A stretch of DNA of 64,000 nt from CAMLJR01 sp964500675 (GCA_964500675.1 CAZCNY010000002.1:310001-374000), one strand, 5' to 3'; numbered from the stretch's first letter, positions 52,449 through 61,465 are shown. Notes: generated from the sequence alone by a model not told the origin. Translations and numbers: made by a program.

Positions 52449-54041
52449 ATGTCACAGCAAAGCGGGCGTTACAAATCTTCGATTCCAGCCAAACTCGCCG
52501 AGGGTTGGACGCTTGAACGCTTGACCCAACCGAGCCGTCTGTTCGGTGCGAACGGTTTGCGCACGGGCCTGGATGGCCGCATTTATGTGGCGCAGGTATC
52601 GGGCAGTCAGGTCAGCGCGATCGATGTTAATTCGGGGGCGATCGAAACCATCAGCCCGAAGGGCGGCGATATTATTGCGCCCGATGATTTGGTGTTCGAT
52701 CCGCAGGGCAATCTTTACGTCACCGAAATTTCGGAAGGCCGCGTCGGCATGCGCGACACCAAGGGCAATTACCGCGTTGTCTACGGCGATATTCCGTGTG
52801 CCAATCCGATTACGTTTTATAAAGGCCGTTTATTCGCGGGTGAATGCCGTCCCGGCGGGCGCATTATGGAGTTGGATTTGAACGGCGGTCCCGCGCGCGT
52901 CATCGCTGACAATTTAATGATGCCGAATGCGATGGAAGTCGGTCCCGACGGCATGCTGTATTTTCCGCAGATGGTGACGAATGAAATTTGCCGTGTGAGT
53001 CTCGATGGCGGCCCGGTGGAAAAAGTGGCGGGCGATCTCGGCGTGCCCGATGCGGTGAAATTCGATGCCAAAGGCTTCATCGTTTCGACACAAGTTGCGA
53101 GTGGGCAAGTATTGCGCATCGATCCGCGCACCGGCGATAAAACCATCTTGGCTCAACTCGCTCCGGGTCTCGACAATCTCACCTTCGTCGGCGAGCGCCT
53201 GTTTGTGTCGAATATCGCGGGGCAAGTTGATGAAATTCTCGCTGATGGCGCGGTGAAATCCGTTGTGCCCGATAGCTTCAATTTCCCACTCGGTTTAGCC
53301 GTCGATGAAAACGGCGCATTAATCATTGCGGACGGCAGTTTTACCTACGCGCTGCAAAACGGTAAACGCCAATCGCTCGGCATGTTTTTCACACCGGGTT
53401 ATCCGGGTTATGTGCGCGGCGTCGTTACTTCCGGCTCCGGCGAATTTATTGTTACGACAGCAGGTGGACAAGTATCGCGCTGGTGGCCCGCACAGCAGAA
53501 ACACGAAATTCTCGCCGAAGGTTTCGATCGCCCGTATGGTGTGGCACTTACCGCCAGCGGCGCAGTGGTATTTGCCGATGCCGGAACCGGGCGCGTGTTG
53601 TCGATTCAATCGAGCGGCGTTGAAGTGCTCGCCACTGATTTGCGCGAACCCAAAGGTGTTGCGATAACTGCCGATGGTACGTGTCTCGTCGGCGAAGAAG
53701 GCGCAGGTCGTATCGTTAAAATCGGTCGTGGCGGTGTCGATACCGTGCTCGATGGTGTGCAAAAACCGCAGGGCTTGTTGGTGCGCAGCGATTTGCTGTA
53801 CGTCGTCGATGCAGGCGCGAAAGAAATCATCGAATACGATATGGCCAAAAATATTCGCCGCACGATTGCCAGAGATTTACCGCTCGGCGCTCCCGAAGGC
53901 ATGACACCGAAGTTTCTCAAACCGTTTCCGCCGCTGTCGGGATCGATCGGACCGTTTGCGGGCATTGCCGCCGGAGCGGACGGCGCGTTGTACATTTCAG
54001 CGGATGCCGAAGGCAGTATCTTGGCATTGCGTGCGCGTTGA
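52449..54041 (+). CDS. SMP-30/NHL-type beta-propeller protein
   Basis: A 530-residue repeat protein with no signal peptide. Recurrent blades include 'LVFDPQGNLYVTEISEGRVGM', 'MEVGPDGMLYFPQMVTNEICRV', 'LAVDENGALIIADGSFTYAL', 'VALTASGAVVFADAGTGRVLSI' and 'VAITADGTCLVGEEGAGRIVKI', the pattern of SMP-30/gluconolactonase and NHL propellers. It is nearly twice the length of a single 300-residue lactonase, suggesting two stacked propellers or a longer ring. Its place between SDR and thioesterase genes and near a lactone-forming monooxygenase makes lactone hydrolysis a fair hypothesis. Metal ligands cannot be fixed by eye. Confidence 0.75.
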   Translation: MSQQSGRYKSSIPAKLAEGWTLERLTQPSRLFGANGLRTGLDGRIYVAQVSGSQVSAIDVNSGAIETISPKGGDIIAPDDLVFDPQGNLYVTEISEGRVGMRDTKGNYRVVYGDIPCANPITFYKGRLFAGECRPGGRIMELDLNGGPARVIADNLMMPNAMEVGPDGMLYFPQMVTNEICRVSLDGGPVEKVAGDLGVPDAVKFDAKGFIVSTQVASGQVLRIDPRTGDKTILAQLAPGLDNLTFVGERLFVSNIAGQVDEILADGAVKSVVPDSFNFPLGLAVDENGALIIADGSFTYALQNGKRQSLGMFFTPGYPGYVRGVVTSGSGEFIVTTAGGQVSRWWPAQQKHEILAEGFDRPYGVALTASGAVVFADAGTGRVLSIQSSGVEVLATDLREPKGVAITADGTCLVGEEGAGRIVKIGRGGVDTVLDGVQKPQGLLVRSDLLYVVDAGAKEIIEYDMAKNIRRTIARDLPLGAPEGMTPKFLKPFPPLSGSIGPFAGIAAGADGALYISADAEGSILALRAR

Positions 54042-54082
54042 TGTTTTTTTCGCGCCGAGCTTTCTGATTGCAGGAATAATTG

Positions 54083-54511
54083 ATGAGTTCTGATGAAGTA
54101 ATGACAACCGCGCCTGCCGATTGGACGCGACGCGAAATGAAAGGCATTCCGGCATCGCTCGGCGCGCTGTGGACCAAACGCGACGGCGATGGTTTTCGTT
54201 ACGCGATTCAACTCGATCAAAGCCACTGCAACGCGCAAGGCATGATTCACGGCGGTGTGTTGATGACGTTTGTCGATCACGCCTTGTCGCTGATGATTTG
54301 GGAAGCTTCGGGTCGTGCGATGTGCTCGACCGTGCATCTCGATTCGCATTTTTTAAAAGCCGTGCGTGCGCCCGCGTTTGTCGAACTCGACGGTAAAATT
54401 CTCAAGCAGGGAAAAAGCACCGCGTTTGCGCGCGGCACCTTGCGTGTCGATGGTGTCGATGTGATGGAAGCCGCCGGGGTGTGGACTATTGTGCAACCGG
54501 CGAAGCCTTAG
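54083..54511 (+). CDS. PaaI-type hot-dog thioesterase
   Basis: A 142-residue acyl-CoA thioesterase of the PaaI/YdiI type. 'HCNAQGMIHGGVLMTFVDHALSLMIWEASG' carries the H-G-G-x-x-x-x-x-x-D active-site pattern, and 'STVHLDSHFLKAVRAPAFVELDGKIL' is the standard second strand pair. It may release CoA from dead-end thioesters to keep the pool free. The ATG at 54083 follows AGGAA; a TTG at 54080 is also in frame. It ends the SDR-propeller-thioesterase unit. Confidence 0.92.
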   Translation: MSSDEVMTTAPADWTRREMKGIPASLGALWTKRDGDGFRYAIQLDQSHCNAQGMIHGGVLMTFVDHALSLMIWEASGRAMCSTVHLDSHFLKAVRAPAFVELDGKILKQGKSTAFARGTLRVDGVDVMEAAGVWTIVQPAKP

Positions 54512-54844
54512 CGCCGCTGACTTAAAGCGTTAGAAAAATAAAATGTAAAAGCGCTCTAAACGCGCGGCGGCGCGATCTGTGATGATCGGGCCGAGACTCT
54601 ATCGAATACCCGGGCTTCGCTTGTGTTTGGCAGCACGTTGGTGCCGCGGACAAATCCTGCTTGCATGCTCAATCATCTCAAATCATACCGCTGCTGCCTC
54701 GCGAGCTCTCGCCGGTGAGCAGTTGACATGGATCAACCAGAGCTGAGATTGGGCGCAAAAGCCATTTACGTTCAATCAACAATGTTGTTTATTAATCTCG
54801 CGAAACGTTACCACGAAGAGTCCCGCCCTGGGAGGAGATTAAAA
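54512..54844. other. 333-base intergenic region with the BVMO promoter motif
   Basis: No gene is visible here. Contents: TCAACAATGTTGTTTA at 54776-54791 (compare 47926-47941 before the P450) with an exact AACAA-TG-TTGTT palindrome core, an AT-rich TTTATTAAT just after it that could serve as -10 with TTTACG (54765-54770) as -35, and a TTGACA at 54723. The motif is 53 bases before the BVMO start. An in-frame ATG at 54728 exists but is not favoured because a much better ribosome site (GGAGGAG) precedes 54845. Confidence 0.6.
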
Positions 54845-56692
54845 ATGACTGCGAAGTGCGAATCGACCAAGTGCCCCCCGGCAGCCGAAATCGATATTCC
54901 CGCAACTCGGGAAAAATATCGCCAAGAGCGCGACCGCCGAATTAAAAAAGAAGCCAACGATCAGTACATTCCCACCAGCGGCAAGTGGGCCAGCATTTAC
55001 GAAACCGATCCGTACACGCCGGTTGCACCGCGCGCTCCGATCACGGGCGAAACCGATGTCGTCATTCTCGGCGCCGGTTACTGCGGCATGATGGTGGCGA
55101 CCCAGCTCAAGAAAGCGGGGATCAATAATTTCTACAACATCGATCACGGCGGCGATTTCGGCGGCACCTGGTATTGGAACCGCTATCCCGGTATTCAGTG
55201 CGATAACGATGCCTACTGCTACATGCCGCTGCTCGAAGAAACCAAGTACATGCCGTCGAAGAAATTCACCGACGGTTACGAGATTCAGGCGCATTGCCGC
55301 ATCATCGCCGACACCTTCGATTTATATCCCAACGCGCTGTTTCATACGCTGATCAAAACCTTGAAATGGGATGAATCGCTCAAGCGTTGGCGCGTTGGCA
55401 CTAATCGCGGTGATGAAATCAAAGCGCGTTTCGTGGTGCTGGCGATGGGCCCGCTCAATAAACCCAAGCTGCCTGGCATTTCCGGTATCGACACCTTCAA
55501 AGGCAAAATCTTTCACACCGCGCGCTGGGATTACGATTACACCGGCGGCGAATGGAAAAATCCAGAGCTGACGAAATTGGCCGACAAGCGCGTCGCCATC
55601 ATCGGCACCGGCGCGACCGCTATTCAGGTGGTGCCCTATCTCGGCAAATACGCCAAAGAACTCTTCGTCATCCAGCGCACGCCATCGAGCGTTGATTTAC
55701 GTAACAACAAACCGACCGATGTCGAATGGTTTAAATCGCTCAAACCCGGTTGGCAAGAACAACGTATTAAAAACTTCCACCACGCTGCGATGGAAATGCT
55801 CAAGCCGGGCGAGCCCGATATGGTCTGTGATATCTGGACCGAAATTAGCCGCAATCTCTCTGCGGAATTCGGCGAAGAAGGCTGGCCCGAGACGCCGGAA
55901 GCTTTCATGGCCAAACGCGAAGTGATGGATTATCGCGTGATGGAACGTCTGCGCCGCCGTGTCGATGACATCGTCAAGGATCCCGCGACAGCCGAGTCAC
56001 TGAAACCGTATTACCGCTTCCTGTGCAAACGACCGTGTTCAAATGACAACTATTACCCGACGTTTAACCGTCCGAACGTGAAGCTGATCGACGTCGCCTC
56101 GACTCAAGGTGTCGAGCGCATGACCGAGCAAGGTTTTGTCGCCAACGGTAAAGAATACGAAATCGATTGCATGATTTTCGCCAGCGGTTATGAAGTCACT
56201 AACGATCTCGATCGCCGCTGGGGTATCGACAAAATCGAAGGCGCCGAAGGCTTGTCGATTTACAAAGACTGGGCCGAGGGCTTCAAAACCTTCCAGGGCA
56301 TGATGTCGCACAATTTCCCGAATATGTTTTTCACGGGCTTTACCCAAGCTGGCGCGAGCGCCACCAACAGCAAAACGTTTATCGATCAAGGTTTCCACAT
56401 CGGTTATGTCGCCAGCGAAGCGTTAAAACGCGGCGCCGTGAAAGTCGAGCCGAGTCAAGCGGCGCAGGATGCCTACATCAAACATCTGCGTTCGGTTGCG
56501 GTCGATAACTCAACCTTCGTCAAAGAATGCACGCCGAGTTATTTCAACAACGAAGGCGATGAGAAAAAAGTACGTTTTATTTTCGGTGAGCCGTGGGGTG
56601 AAGGTTACTACGCGTTCGAGGAAATGTTGCAGCAATGGCGCGATAAAGGCGACTTGGCGGGATTGGTTCTCACTACAGAGAACACCAAATAG
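54845..56692 (+). CDS. Baeyer-Villiger-type flavin monooxygenase
   Basis: A 615-residue FAD/NADPH monooxygenase. 'VVILGAGYCGMMVA' (GAGYCG, 76-81) is the FAD Rossmann motif; the BVMO fingerprint F-x-G-x3-H-x3-W-D is exact in 'FKGKIFHTARWD' (218-229); the NADPH motif 'AIIGTGATAIQ' follows at 251-261. The 70-residue N-terminal extension before the first Rossmann fold is like the cyclopentadecanone/cyclododecanone and steroid monooxygenase group, which converts cyclic or steroidal ketones to lactones or esters. The start is the ATG after GGAGGAG. The Rieske gene follows nine bases downstream, so the two are co-transcribed. Confidence 0.9.
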   Translation: MTAKCESTKCPPAAEIDIPATREKYRQERDRRIKKEANDQYIPTSGKWASIYETDPYTPVAPRAPITGETDVVILGAGYCGMMVATQLKKAGINNFYNIDHGGDFGGTWYWNRYPGIQCDNDAYCYMPLLEETKYMPSKKFTDGYEIQAHCRIIADTFDLYPNALFHTLIKTLKWDESLKRWRVGTNRGDEIKARFVVLAMGPLNKPKLPGISGIDTFKGKIFHTARWDYDYTGGEWKNPELTKLADKRVAIIGTGATAIQVVPYLGKYAKELFVIQRTPSSVDLRNNKPTDVEWFKSLKPGWQEQRIKNFHHAAMEMLKPGEPDMVCDIWTEISRNLSAEFGEEGWPETPEAFMAKREVMDYRVMERLRRRVDDIVKDPATAESLKPYYRFLCKRPCSNDNYYPTFNRPNVKLIDVASTQGVERMTEQGFVANGKEYEIDCMIFASGYEVTNDLDRRWGIDKIEGAEGLSIYKDWAEGFKTFQGMMSHNFPNMFFTGFTQAGASATNSKTFIDQGFHIGYVASEALKRGAVKVEPSQAAQDAYIKHLRSVAVDNSTFVKECTPSYFNNEGDEKKVRFIFGEPWGEGYYAFEEMLQQWRDKGDLAGLVLTTENTK

Positions 56693-56701
56693 GGGAATGC
56701 C

Positions 56702-58096
56702 ATGAACAAGCCAACCACCATTAATTCCACCAATATTAGCGTTGAAGATTTATCGGAGCCGTTGCTCATTCCGGTCGAGGCGTTTATTTCGCAGGAATAT
56801 GCAAACGCAGAATCCGACCGGTTGTGGGCGAAAGTGTGGCAACAAGCGGGGCGCGTTGAAGAGATTCCTGAAGTCGGCAATTACATCACGTATGAAATCT
56901 GCAACGATTCGATTCTGATCGTGCGCACCGCGCCCGATACCATCAAGGCGTATCACAATGTGTGCACGCATCGCGGTCGTCGACTGGTGAGCACACCCGA
57001 AGGTGCGCACAGTGCGAGCGGTCAGAAAATGAAATTCGTCTGCGGCTATCACGCGTGGAATTTCGATCTCGAAGGCAAAGCAACCTACATTCTCGATAGG
57101 GATGACTGGAAAGGAAAGCTCACCGACCTGTGCACGAGTTTGCGCGAAGTGAAAATCGATACGTGGGCCGGTTGGATTTTTATCAACATGGATCGCGATT
57201 GCGAACCACTGCGCGATTTTCTCGAACCCGTTGCGTCGCTGCTCGATCCGTTCGAATTTGAAAAAATGCGCTATCGCTTTCGCGTGTGGGGCATTTTCGA
57301 TTGCAATTGGAAAGTGGCGCTCGAAGCCTTTCTCGAGCCGTATCACGTCGCCGGCACGCATCCGCAATTAACCAAATACGGCGATTTTTATGCATGGAGC
57401 CGCGCGCTCGGCAAACACGGTCACGACGGTTACGACACCAAAGCGCACAAAACCGAAGGCGAGGGCGCATCGGTCGATACCAGCGTTCATCGCGCCGCGA
57501 AAGGCGACGATGCGCGCGTTTCGATTGCGCAGATGCAGCAGGAGTTTTGGGACACGATTGGCGCCGCCACATCGGAAACGATGGTGAAAGCAGCGCAACG
57601 TTTAGTCGATGAACTACCGGAAGGCACGCCTGCTGCAGAAGTGCATCATCACTGGCTCGAATCGGCTCGTCGCGACGATGAAGCACGCGGTGTGAGCTGG
57701 CCGGAAATTTCCGATAAACAAATGTCGGATGCGGGACTCGCGCAAAGTATTTTCCCGAATATGAATTTTCTGCCGGGGCCGACTTTCTTGCTCTATTACC
57801 GCGTGCGTCCGTATGCGGGCAATCCCGATAAATGCATTTACGAAGCGATTGCGCTCGATCGTTTTCCGGAAGGCCAGGCGCCAAAAACCGAGTGGACGTT
57901 CTTGCCGCAGGATCCGGAGAAATGGCCTTACGTTATCGGCCAGGATATTTCCAATATGATCGAAGTGCAGAAGGGCATGAAATCGCGCGGCTTCCCCGGC
58001 ATCCTGCCGAACCCGTGGCAGGAAAGAAAAGTCAGCAACCTGCATCGCAATCTGGCGGATTACATGCAGATGGGCGCGCCGCGTTTATTCAGGTAA
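56702..58096 (+). CDS. Rieske non-haem iron oxygenase, alpha subunit
   Basis: A 464-residue ring-hydroxylating oxygenase alpha subunit. The Rieske ligands are C88-x-H90 in 'VCTHRGRR' and C114-x2-H117 in 'CGYHAW'; the gap of 23 residues between pairs exceeds the common 17. The mononuclear iron site has H215 and H220 in 'FLEPYHVAGTH', preceded by 'NWKVALEAF'; an Asp/Glu further on should be the third ligand. No beta subunit, ferredoxin or reductase gene is nearby, as in homomultimeric oxygenases of the steroid KshA/carnitine CntA kinds. It is coupled to the BVMO gene, so it probably acts on the same substrate or product. Confidence 0.9.
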   Translation: MNKPTTINSTNISVEDLSEPLLIPVEAFISQEYANAESDRLWAKVWQQAGRVEEIPEVGNYITYEICNDSILIVRTAPDTIKAYHNVCTHRGRRLVSTPEGAHSASGQKMKFVCGYHAWNFDLEGKATYILDRDDWKGKLTDLCTSLREVKIDTWAGWIFINMDRDCEPLRDFLEPVASLLDPFEFEKMRYRFRVWGIFDCNWKVALEAFLEPYHVAGTHPQLTKYGDFYAWSRALGKHGHDGYDTKAHKTEGEGASVDTSVHRAAKGDDARVSIAQMQQEFWDTIGAATSETMVKAAQRLVDELPEGTPAAEVHHHWLESARRDDEARGVSWPEISDKQMSDAGLAQSIFPNMNFLPGPTFLLYYRVRPYAGNPDKCIYEAIALDRFPEGQAPKTEWTFLPQDPEKWPYVIGQDISNMIEVQKGMKSRGFPGILPNPWQERKVSNLHRNLADYMQMGAPRLFR

Positions 58097-58164
58097 TTCA
58101 CTCCGCTAAGGGCGTACTGGTCGATAGCGCTTCGCGCGCGTCGGCCAGGAATTTAGCGGCACAG

Positions 58165-59712
58165 CTAATCCACGTGAATTATTTCGTCTTCGGCTCTGCG
58201 TTCAATGAATGCAGAATCACTGCGGCTAAACAAAAATACGAGCGGCAACGTCATCAATGTTACCCATAGCATGATGCTGAAATCGCTAAACATGGCAATG
58301 CCGGAGGCTTGCCGATTGATTTCTCCATCGAGTGCGGCCACGCCGAATGTGGTTTTCCAATCCCACGCCTGCGGTATTGACGCGGCTTGCGTCGCATCGC
58401 GAAATGCCGTCACCGATTGACTGAGCTCGGCATGAAACACCTGGGTGTTGTGCGAAAATATTGCGATCATCACGGAAATCCAAATGCTGCCGCCCAGACT
58501 GCGAGCCAGATTTTGCATGACGGAAGATTCGGTATAGTAGCGGCGCTCCAGTGTCGAGACGAGCAATATACTGGCGGGCGTTGTTGTCAACGCCAGGCCG
58601 ATACCCTGTAGCAGGCCTGTGTTGATAATTTCGGATGTGCTTATCTCCAGTGTGAAGTGCGCCATTTGATGCAAAGACAGGGCGCTGAGAATAACGCCGG
58701 CCACGATCATTAGGCGCAGGTCAATTTTTTTCATGAGTTGTGGTATCAGCAATAGAGTGACCAGCGTGGCGATGGAGCGGGGCGCCATCAGCAGGCCGGT
58801 AGTGAACACGGGGATGCCGAGTAAGTTTTGCAAATAGACCGGCATAAGCGCCATCACAACCATCATCGAGCCGCTCGCGAAAAACAGAAATATGATACCG
58901 GCGACGAAATTGCGATCGCGAAAAATAGCCACCTCCAGAAACGGCTCTTTGAACGTAAACATGTGCACGATGAATGTGTAGAAGCAGAGCAGGGCGATAA
59001 CGAATTCGATGATAATTTCCGTCGACTGAAACCAGTTTTGCGATTCCCCTCGATCGAGCCCAAGCTGCAGCGCGGCGATGCTTATCGCCAGCATGAAAAA
59101 ACCGAATGAATCGAAATTGAGATTTCGATCGCGTTTGGTTTCGCGCTTCAAGGTTACTACGCCGATTAATGCGATCAGTCCCACCGGCGCGTTGACAAAA
59201 AATACCCAGCGCCAATTGTAGAATTCGGTCAGCGCGCCACCGAGTGTCGGTCCAAAGATCGAGCCCATCATGACGCCGAAGCTGAATATCGACATCGATT
59301 TGCCACGTTCTTCGGCCGAGTACAAATCCAATAAAGCGGCTTGCACCAGCGGCGTGGTGGGTGCGCCGAATGCGCCTTGTAAAAACCGGAATACCACCAT
59401 TTGTTCAATCGACGTGGCGAAACCGCACAGTACTGAAGTGATTAAAAACCCAATCACGCAAATAATCAGCAAGCGTTTGCGGCCGAATTTATTGGCGAGA
59501 AAAGCGCTCGGCGGCAGCATGATTGCCGTCGCCAGAATATAAGACGTCAATACCCATGCTATTTGATCCTGACTGGCGCCGAGGCTGCCGCGCATGTGCG
59601 GCAGCGCCACATTGGCGATGGTGGAATCGATGGTCAGCATCAGCGTAATCATCGTCAGCGAGACGGTGAGTAAAAAACGATGCAGTAATTGCGGACCGGT
59701 AAGCGTTGGCAA
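58165..59712 (-). CDS. DHA2-family MFS efflux transporter
   Basis: A 515-residue, 14-helix drug:H+ antiporter. 'MLTIDSTIANVALPHMRGSLGASQDQIAWVLTSYILATAIMLP' is the standard DHA2 opening; 'AFLANKFGRKRLLIIC' is motif A and 'GSIFGPTLGGALTEFYNWRWVFFVNAPVGL' motif C. The start is TTG at 59712, because the next ATG would remove part of TM1. It forms a second MarR-HlyD-MFS module, without its own outer-membrane factor. Two exact 18-base tandem repeats lie just upstream. Location next to oxygenase genes suggests export of substrate or toxic intermediates of that pathway. Confidence 0.92.
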   Translation of the reverse strand: MPTLTGPQLLHRFLLTVSLTMITLMLTIDSTIANVALPHMRGSLGASQDQIAWVLTSYILATAIMLPPSAFLANKFGRKRLLIICVIGFLITSVLCGFATSIEQMVVFRFLQGAFGAPTTPLVQAALLDLYSAEERGKSMSIFSFGVMMGSIFGPTLGGALTEFYNWRWVFFVNAPVGLIALIGVVTLKRETKRDRNLNFDSFGFFMLAISIAALQLGLDRGESQNWFQSTEIIIEFVIALLCFYTFIVHMFTFKEPFLEVAIFRDRNFVAGIIFLFFASGSMMVVMALMPVYLQNLLGIPVFTTGLLMAPRSIATLVTLLLIPQLMKKIDLRLMIVAGVILSALSLHQMAHFTLEISTSEIINTGLLQGIGLALTTTPASILLVSTLERRYYTESSVMQNLARSLGGSIWISVMIAIFSHNTQVFHAELSQSVTAFRDATQAASIPQAWDWKTTFGVAALDGEINRQASGIAMFSDFSIMLWVTLMTLPLVFLFSRSDSAFIERRAEDEIIHVD

Positions 59713-59731
59713 GACAGCGGCTCTCGGTTTT

Positions 59732-59767
59732 AGATGGCTAGTCGGTTTCAGATGGCTAGTCGGTATC
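59732..59767. repeat. Two 18-bp tandem repeats between HlyD and MFS genes
   Basis: AGATGGCTAGTCGGTTTC (59732-59749) and AGATGGCTAGTCGGTATC (59750-59767) differ at one base and fill most of the 58-base space between the HlyD stop and the MFS start. On the coding (minus) strand each copy contains CTAGCC with a TAG in the HlyD frame. A slippage duplication is likely; its position could change the coupling distance. Confidence 0.85.
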
Positions 59768-59770
59768 GGG

Positions 59771-60949
59771 CTACTGGTCGGATTTTGGTTGCATGCCTAA
59801 CAACGATTTCAAAGTATGGCGATTGCCGGTATCGATTTTTACAAAAGCCGTCATGCCCATGCGCAGCGGAGGATCGTCGCGCGCGGTTTTGATGGCGATG
59901 CGCACGGGTATGCGCTGCGCGACCTTAACCCAATTCGCGGTGGCATTTTGCGGCGGCAATACCGAAAACTCAGCGCCGGTAGCTTGCGCGATGCTCTGCA
60001 CGGTGCCGTGCCATTTGCGATCGGGGTAGGTGTCGATGCGAATCTCCACCGCTTGATTATTTCGCACATGAGTCAATTCGGTTTCGGTGAAATTGGCTTC
60101 GATCCACATATCGTCGGCCGCAATGACGCTCATCACTGCACCGCCAACATTAAGGTATTGGCCAATTTGCGGCACCTTCGTCGCGATACCTGCAAAGGGC
60201 GCATGAATAATTGTGCGTTGCAAATTTAATGCGGCGTTATCTTGCGCCGCTTTTGCGTCGAGGTAACGCGGATGTCGCGTCGTCGGAATGTTGGCATTGC
60301 CGCCAAGTTGCGCGAGTATTTGCGCTGCCTGCTGCTCGATAACCACCATTTGTTGCTTGGCGTTGTCGAGATTGTGCTGAGCTTCATCGAGTTTCGCTTG
60401 CGGGGTTAAATGCCGTTTGGCGAGTTGCGCTTGACGCATGAGTTCGCGCTGCATGAAATCCGCATTTGTTTGCGCGATGCGCATCTGCTCCTGAATTTGC
60501 CGATAGCTGGCTTTTAATCCTTCAATATCGGCCTGCACGGTGCGCAGTTGTGCCGTTGCGCGATCGAGTGCAATCCGAAAAGGGGCATCGTCGATGCGAA
60601 ATAATTCATCGCCTTTTTTCACGGATTGATTTTCATGCACGGCGATGGCGATGATCGGGCCTGAAACTTCCGCGCTGATGGTTACCTTGTTGGCTTTTAC
60701 ATAGGCATTATCGGTTTCTGTGTAGCGACCACTCGTGAAGTAGAACACAGCGCCGATAGCGATCACCAGAATCGGGCCCAGCGCAAACAAGCGGCGGCGT
60801 ATGCTCCATTTTTCTGGTGGTACCAACTCTGGTGGTACCAGCTCTGGCGGTATCGACGATGATGGATTGGCGATGCTCGATACATTTTCTATCGACGAAA
60901 CATCGGGTGCAGCGGATTCATTGCGCGTCGTTATCGAGTTGGGTTGCAT
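59771..60949 (-). CDS. HlyD/EmrA-type membrane fusion protein
   Basis: A 392-residue adaptor. A Pro/Ser-rich cytoplasmic N-terminus is followed by the anchor 'LFALGPILVIAIGAVFYFTSG' (about residues 54-74), 'YTETDNAYVKANKVTISAEVSGPIIAIAVHENQSVKKGDELFRIDD' as the lipoyl half, a coiled-coil hairpin (about 125-215) and 'MWIEANFTETELTHVRNNQAVEIRIDTYPDRKWHGTV' in the beta-barrel. The N-terminal part contains a 15-base tandem repeat giving 'ELVPPELVPPE'. It lies six bases after the MarR gene and bridges the MFS pump to some outer-membrane channel encoded elsewhere, possibly the one at 12,943. Confidence 0.92.
   Translation of the reverse strand: MQPNSITTRNESAAPDVSSIENVSSIANPSSSIPPELVPPELVPPEKWSIRRRLFALGPILVIAIGAVFYFTSGRYTETDNAYVKANKVTISAEVSGPIIAIAVHENQSVKKGDELFRIDDAPFRIALDRATAQLRTVQADIEGLKASYRQIQEQMRIAQTNADFMQRELMRQAQLAKRHLTPQAKLDEAQHNLDNAKQQMVVIEQQAAQILAQLGGNANIPTTRHPRYLDAKAAQDNAALNLQRTIIHAPFAGIATKVPQIGQYLNVGGAVMSVIAADDMWIEANFTETELTHVRNNQAVEIRIDTYPDRKWHGTVQSIAQATGAEFSVLPPQNATANWVKVAQRIPVRIAIKTARDDPPLRMGMTAFVKIDTGNRHTLKSLLGMQPKSDQ
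60813..60857. repeat. 15-bp tandem repeat inside the HlyD gene
   Basis: TCTGGTGGTACCAAC (60813-60827), TCTGGTGGTACCAGC (60828-60842) and a diverged third copy (60843-60857) stand in frame and encode the repeated ELVPP segment in the cytoplasmic N-terminus. In-frame copy change would alter only this flexible segment. Confidence 0.85.
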
Positions 60950-60955
60950 AACAGC

Positions 60956-61438
60956 CTACTTCGTTCGTGAGGGAGTCAACGTGGACTCGGGTTCGGAGTC
61001 CGTCGCGGCTAAATTGACCTTGATTTTGTTGAGCAGCTGACGTAGCCGATCGCGCTCGGATGCGCTGATACCGATGAGCGCGCCTTCCTCGAAATTACCG
61101 CGCGCGTTGTGTATTTCCTCCAAAATCGGCTGAGCTTTATCGGTCAGAAATAATTGCACGGCGCGTCGATCGCGGGGATCGGGGTTGCGCTCAATCCAGC
61201 CGGCAGCCTCCATGCGATCGATGAGACGCGCGAGTGAAATGGGCTGAACATCCATGCGCTCGGCGAGTACCGTCTGATTGATGCCCTGCTCCTTGCTCAG
61301 CAGAACGATGGCGCGCCACTGAGGATACGTCAGCCCGGTATTACGGACATGGCGATTGAAGCTACGCCGCATCAAGCGGGACAAATCGCCAACCAGTGCG
61401 GCGATGCTTTGAGAGGGGTCGGATTGGGAGTTGGGCAT
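60956..61438 (-). CDS. MarR-family transcriptional regulator
   Basis: A 160-residue winged-helix regulator. 'LTYPQWRAIVLLSKEQGINQTVLAERMDVQPISLARLIDRMEAAGWIERNPDPRDRRAVQLFLTDKAQ' is the full MarR DNA-binding domain, with the recognition helix at 'PISLARLIDRMEA' and the wing at 'PDPRDRRAVQLFLT'. It starts the second efflux operon, six bases before the HlyD gene, so it most likely represses that operon and responds to a compound met in the adjoining degradation pathway. A dyad operator lies 27 bases upstream. Confidence 0.92.
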   Translation of the reverse strand: MPNSQSDPSQSIAALVGDLSRLMRRSFNRHVRNTGLTYPQWRAIVLLSKEQGINQTVLAERMDVQPISLARLIDRMEAAGWIERNPDPRDRRAVQLFLTDKAQPILEEIHNARGNFEEGALIGISASERDRLRQLLNKIKVNLAATDSEPESTLTPSRTK

Positions 61439-61465
61439 GAGCGCTGCGCAATTTGATCTACTGGT

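Noticed and set aside
54728..54844. Upstream ATG at 54728 for the flavin monooxygenase
   Set aside because: The added 39 residues do not resemble the family, the shared TCAACA motif lies inside this stretch, and GGAGGAG stands before 54845.
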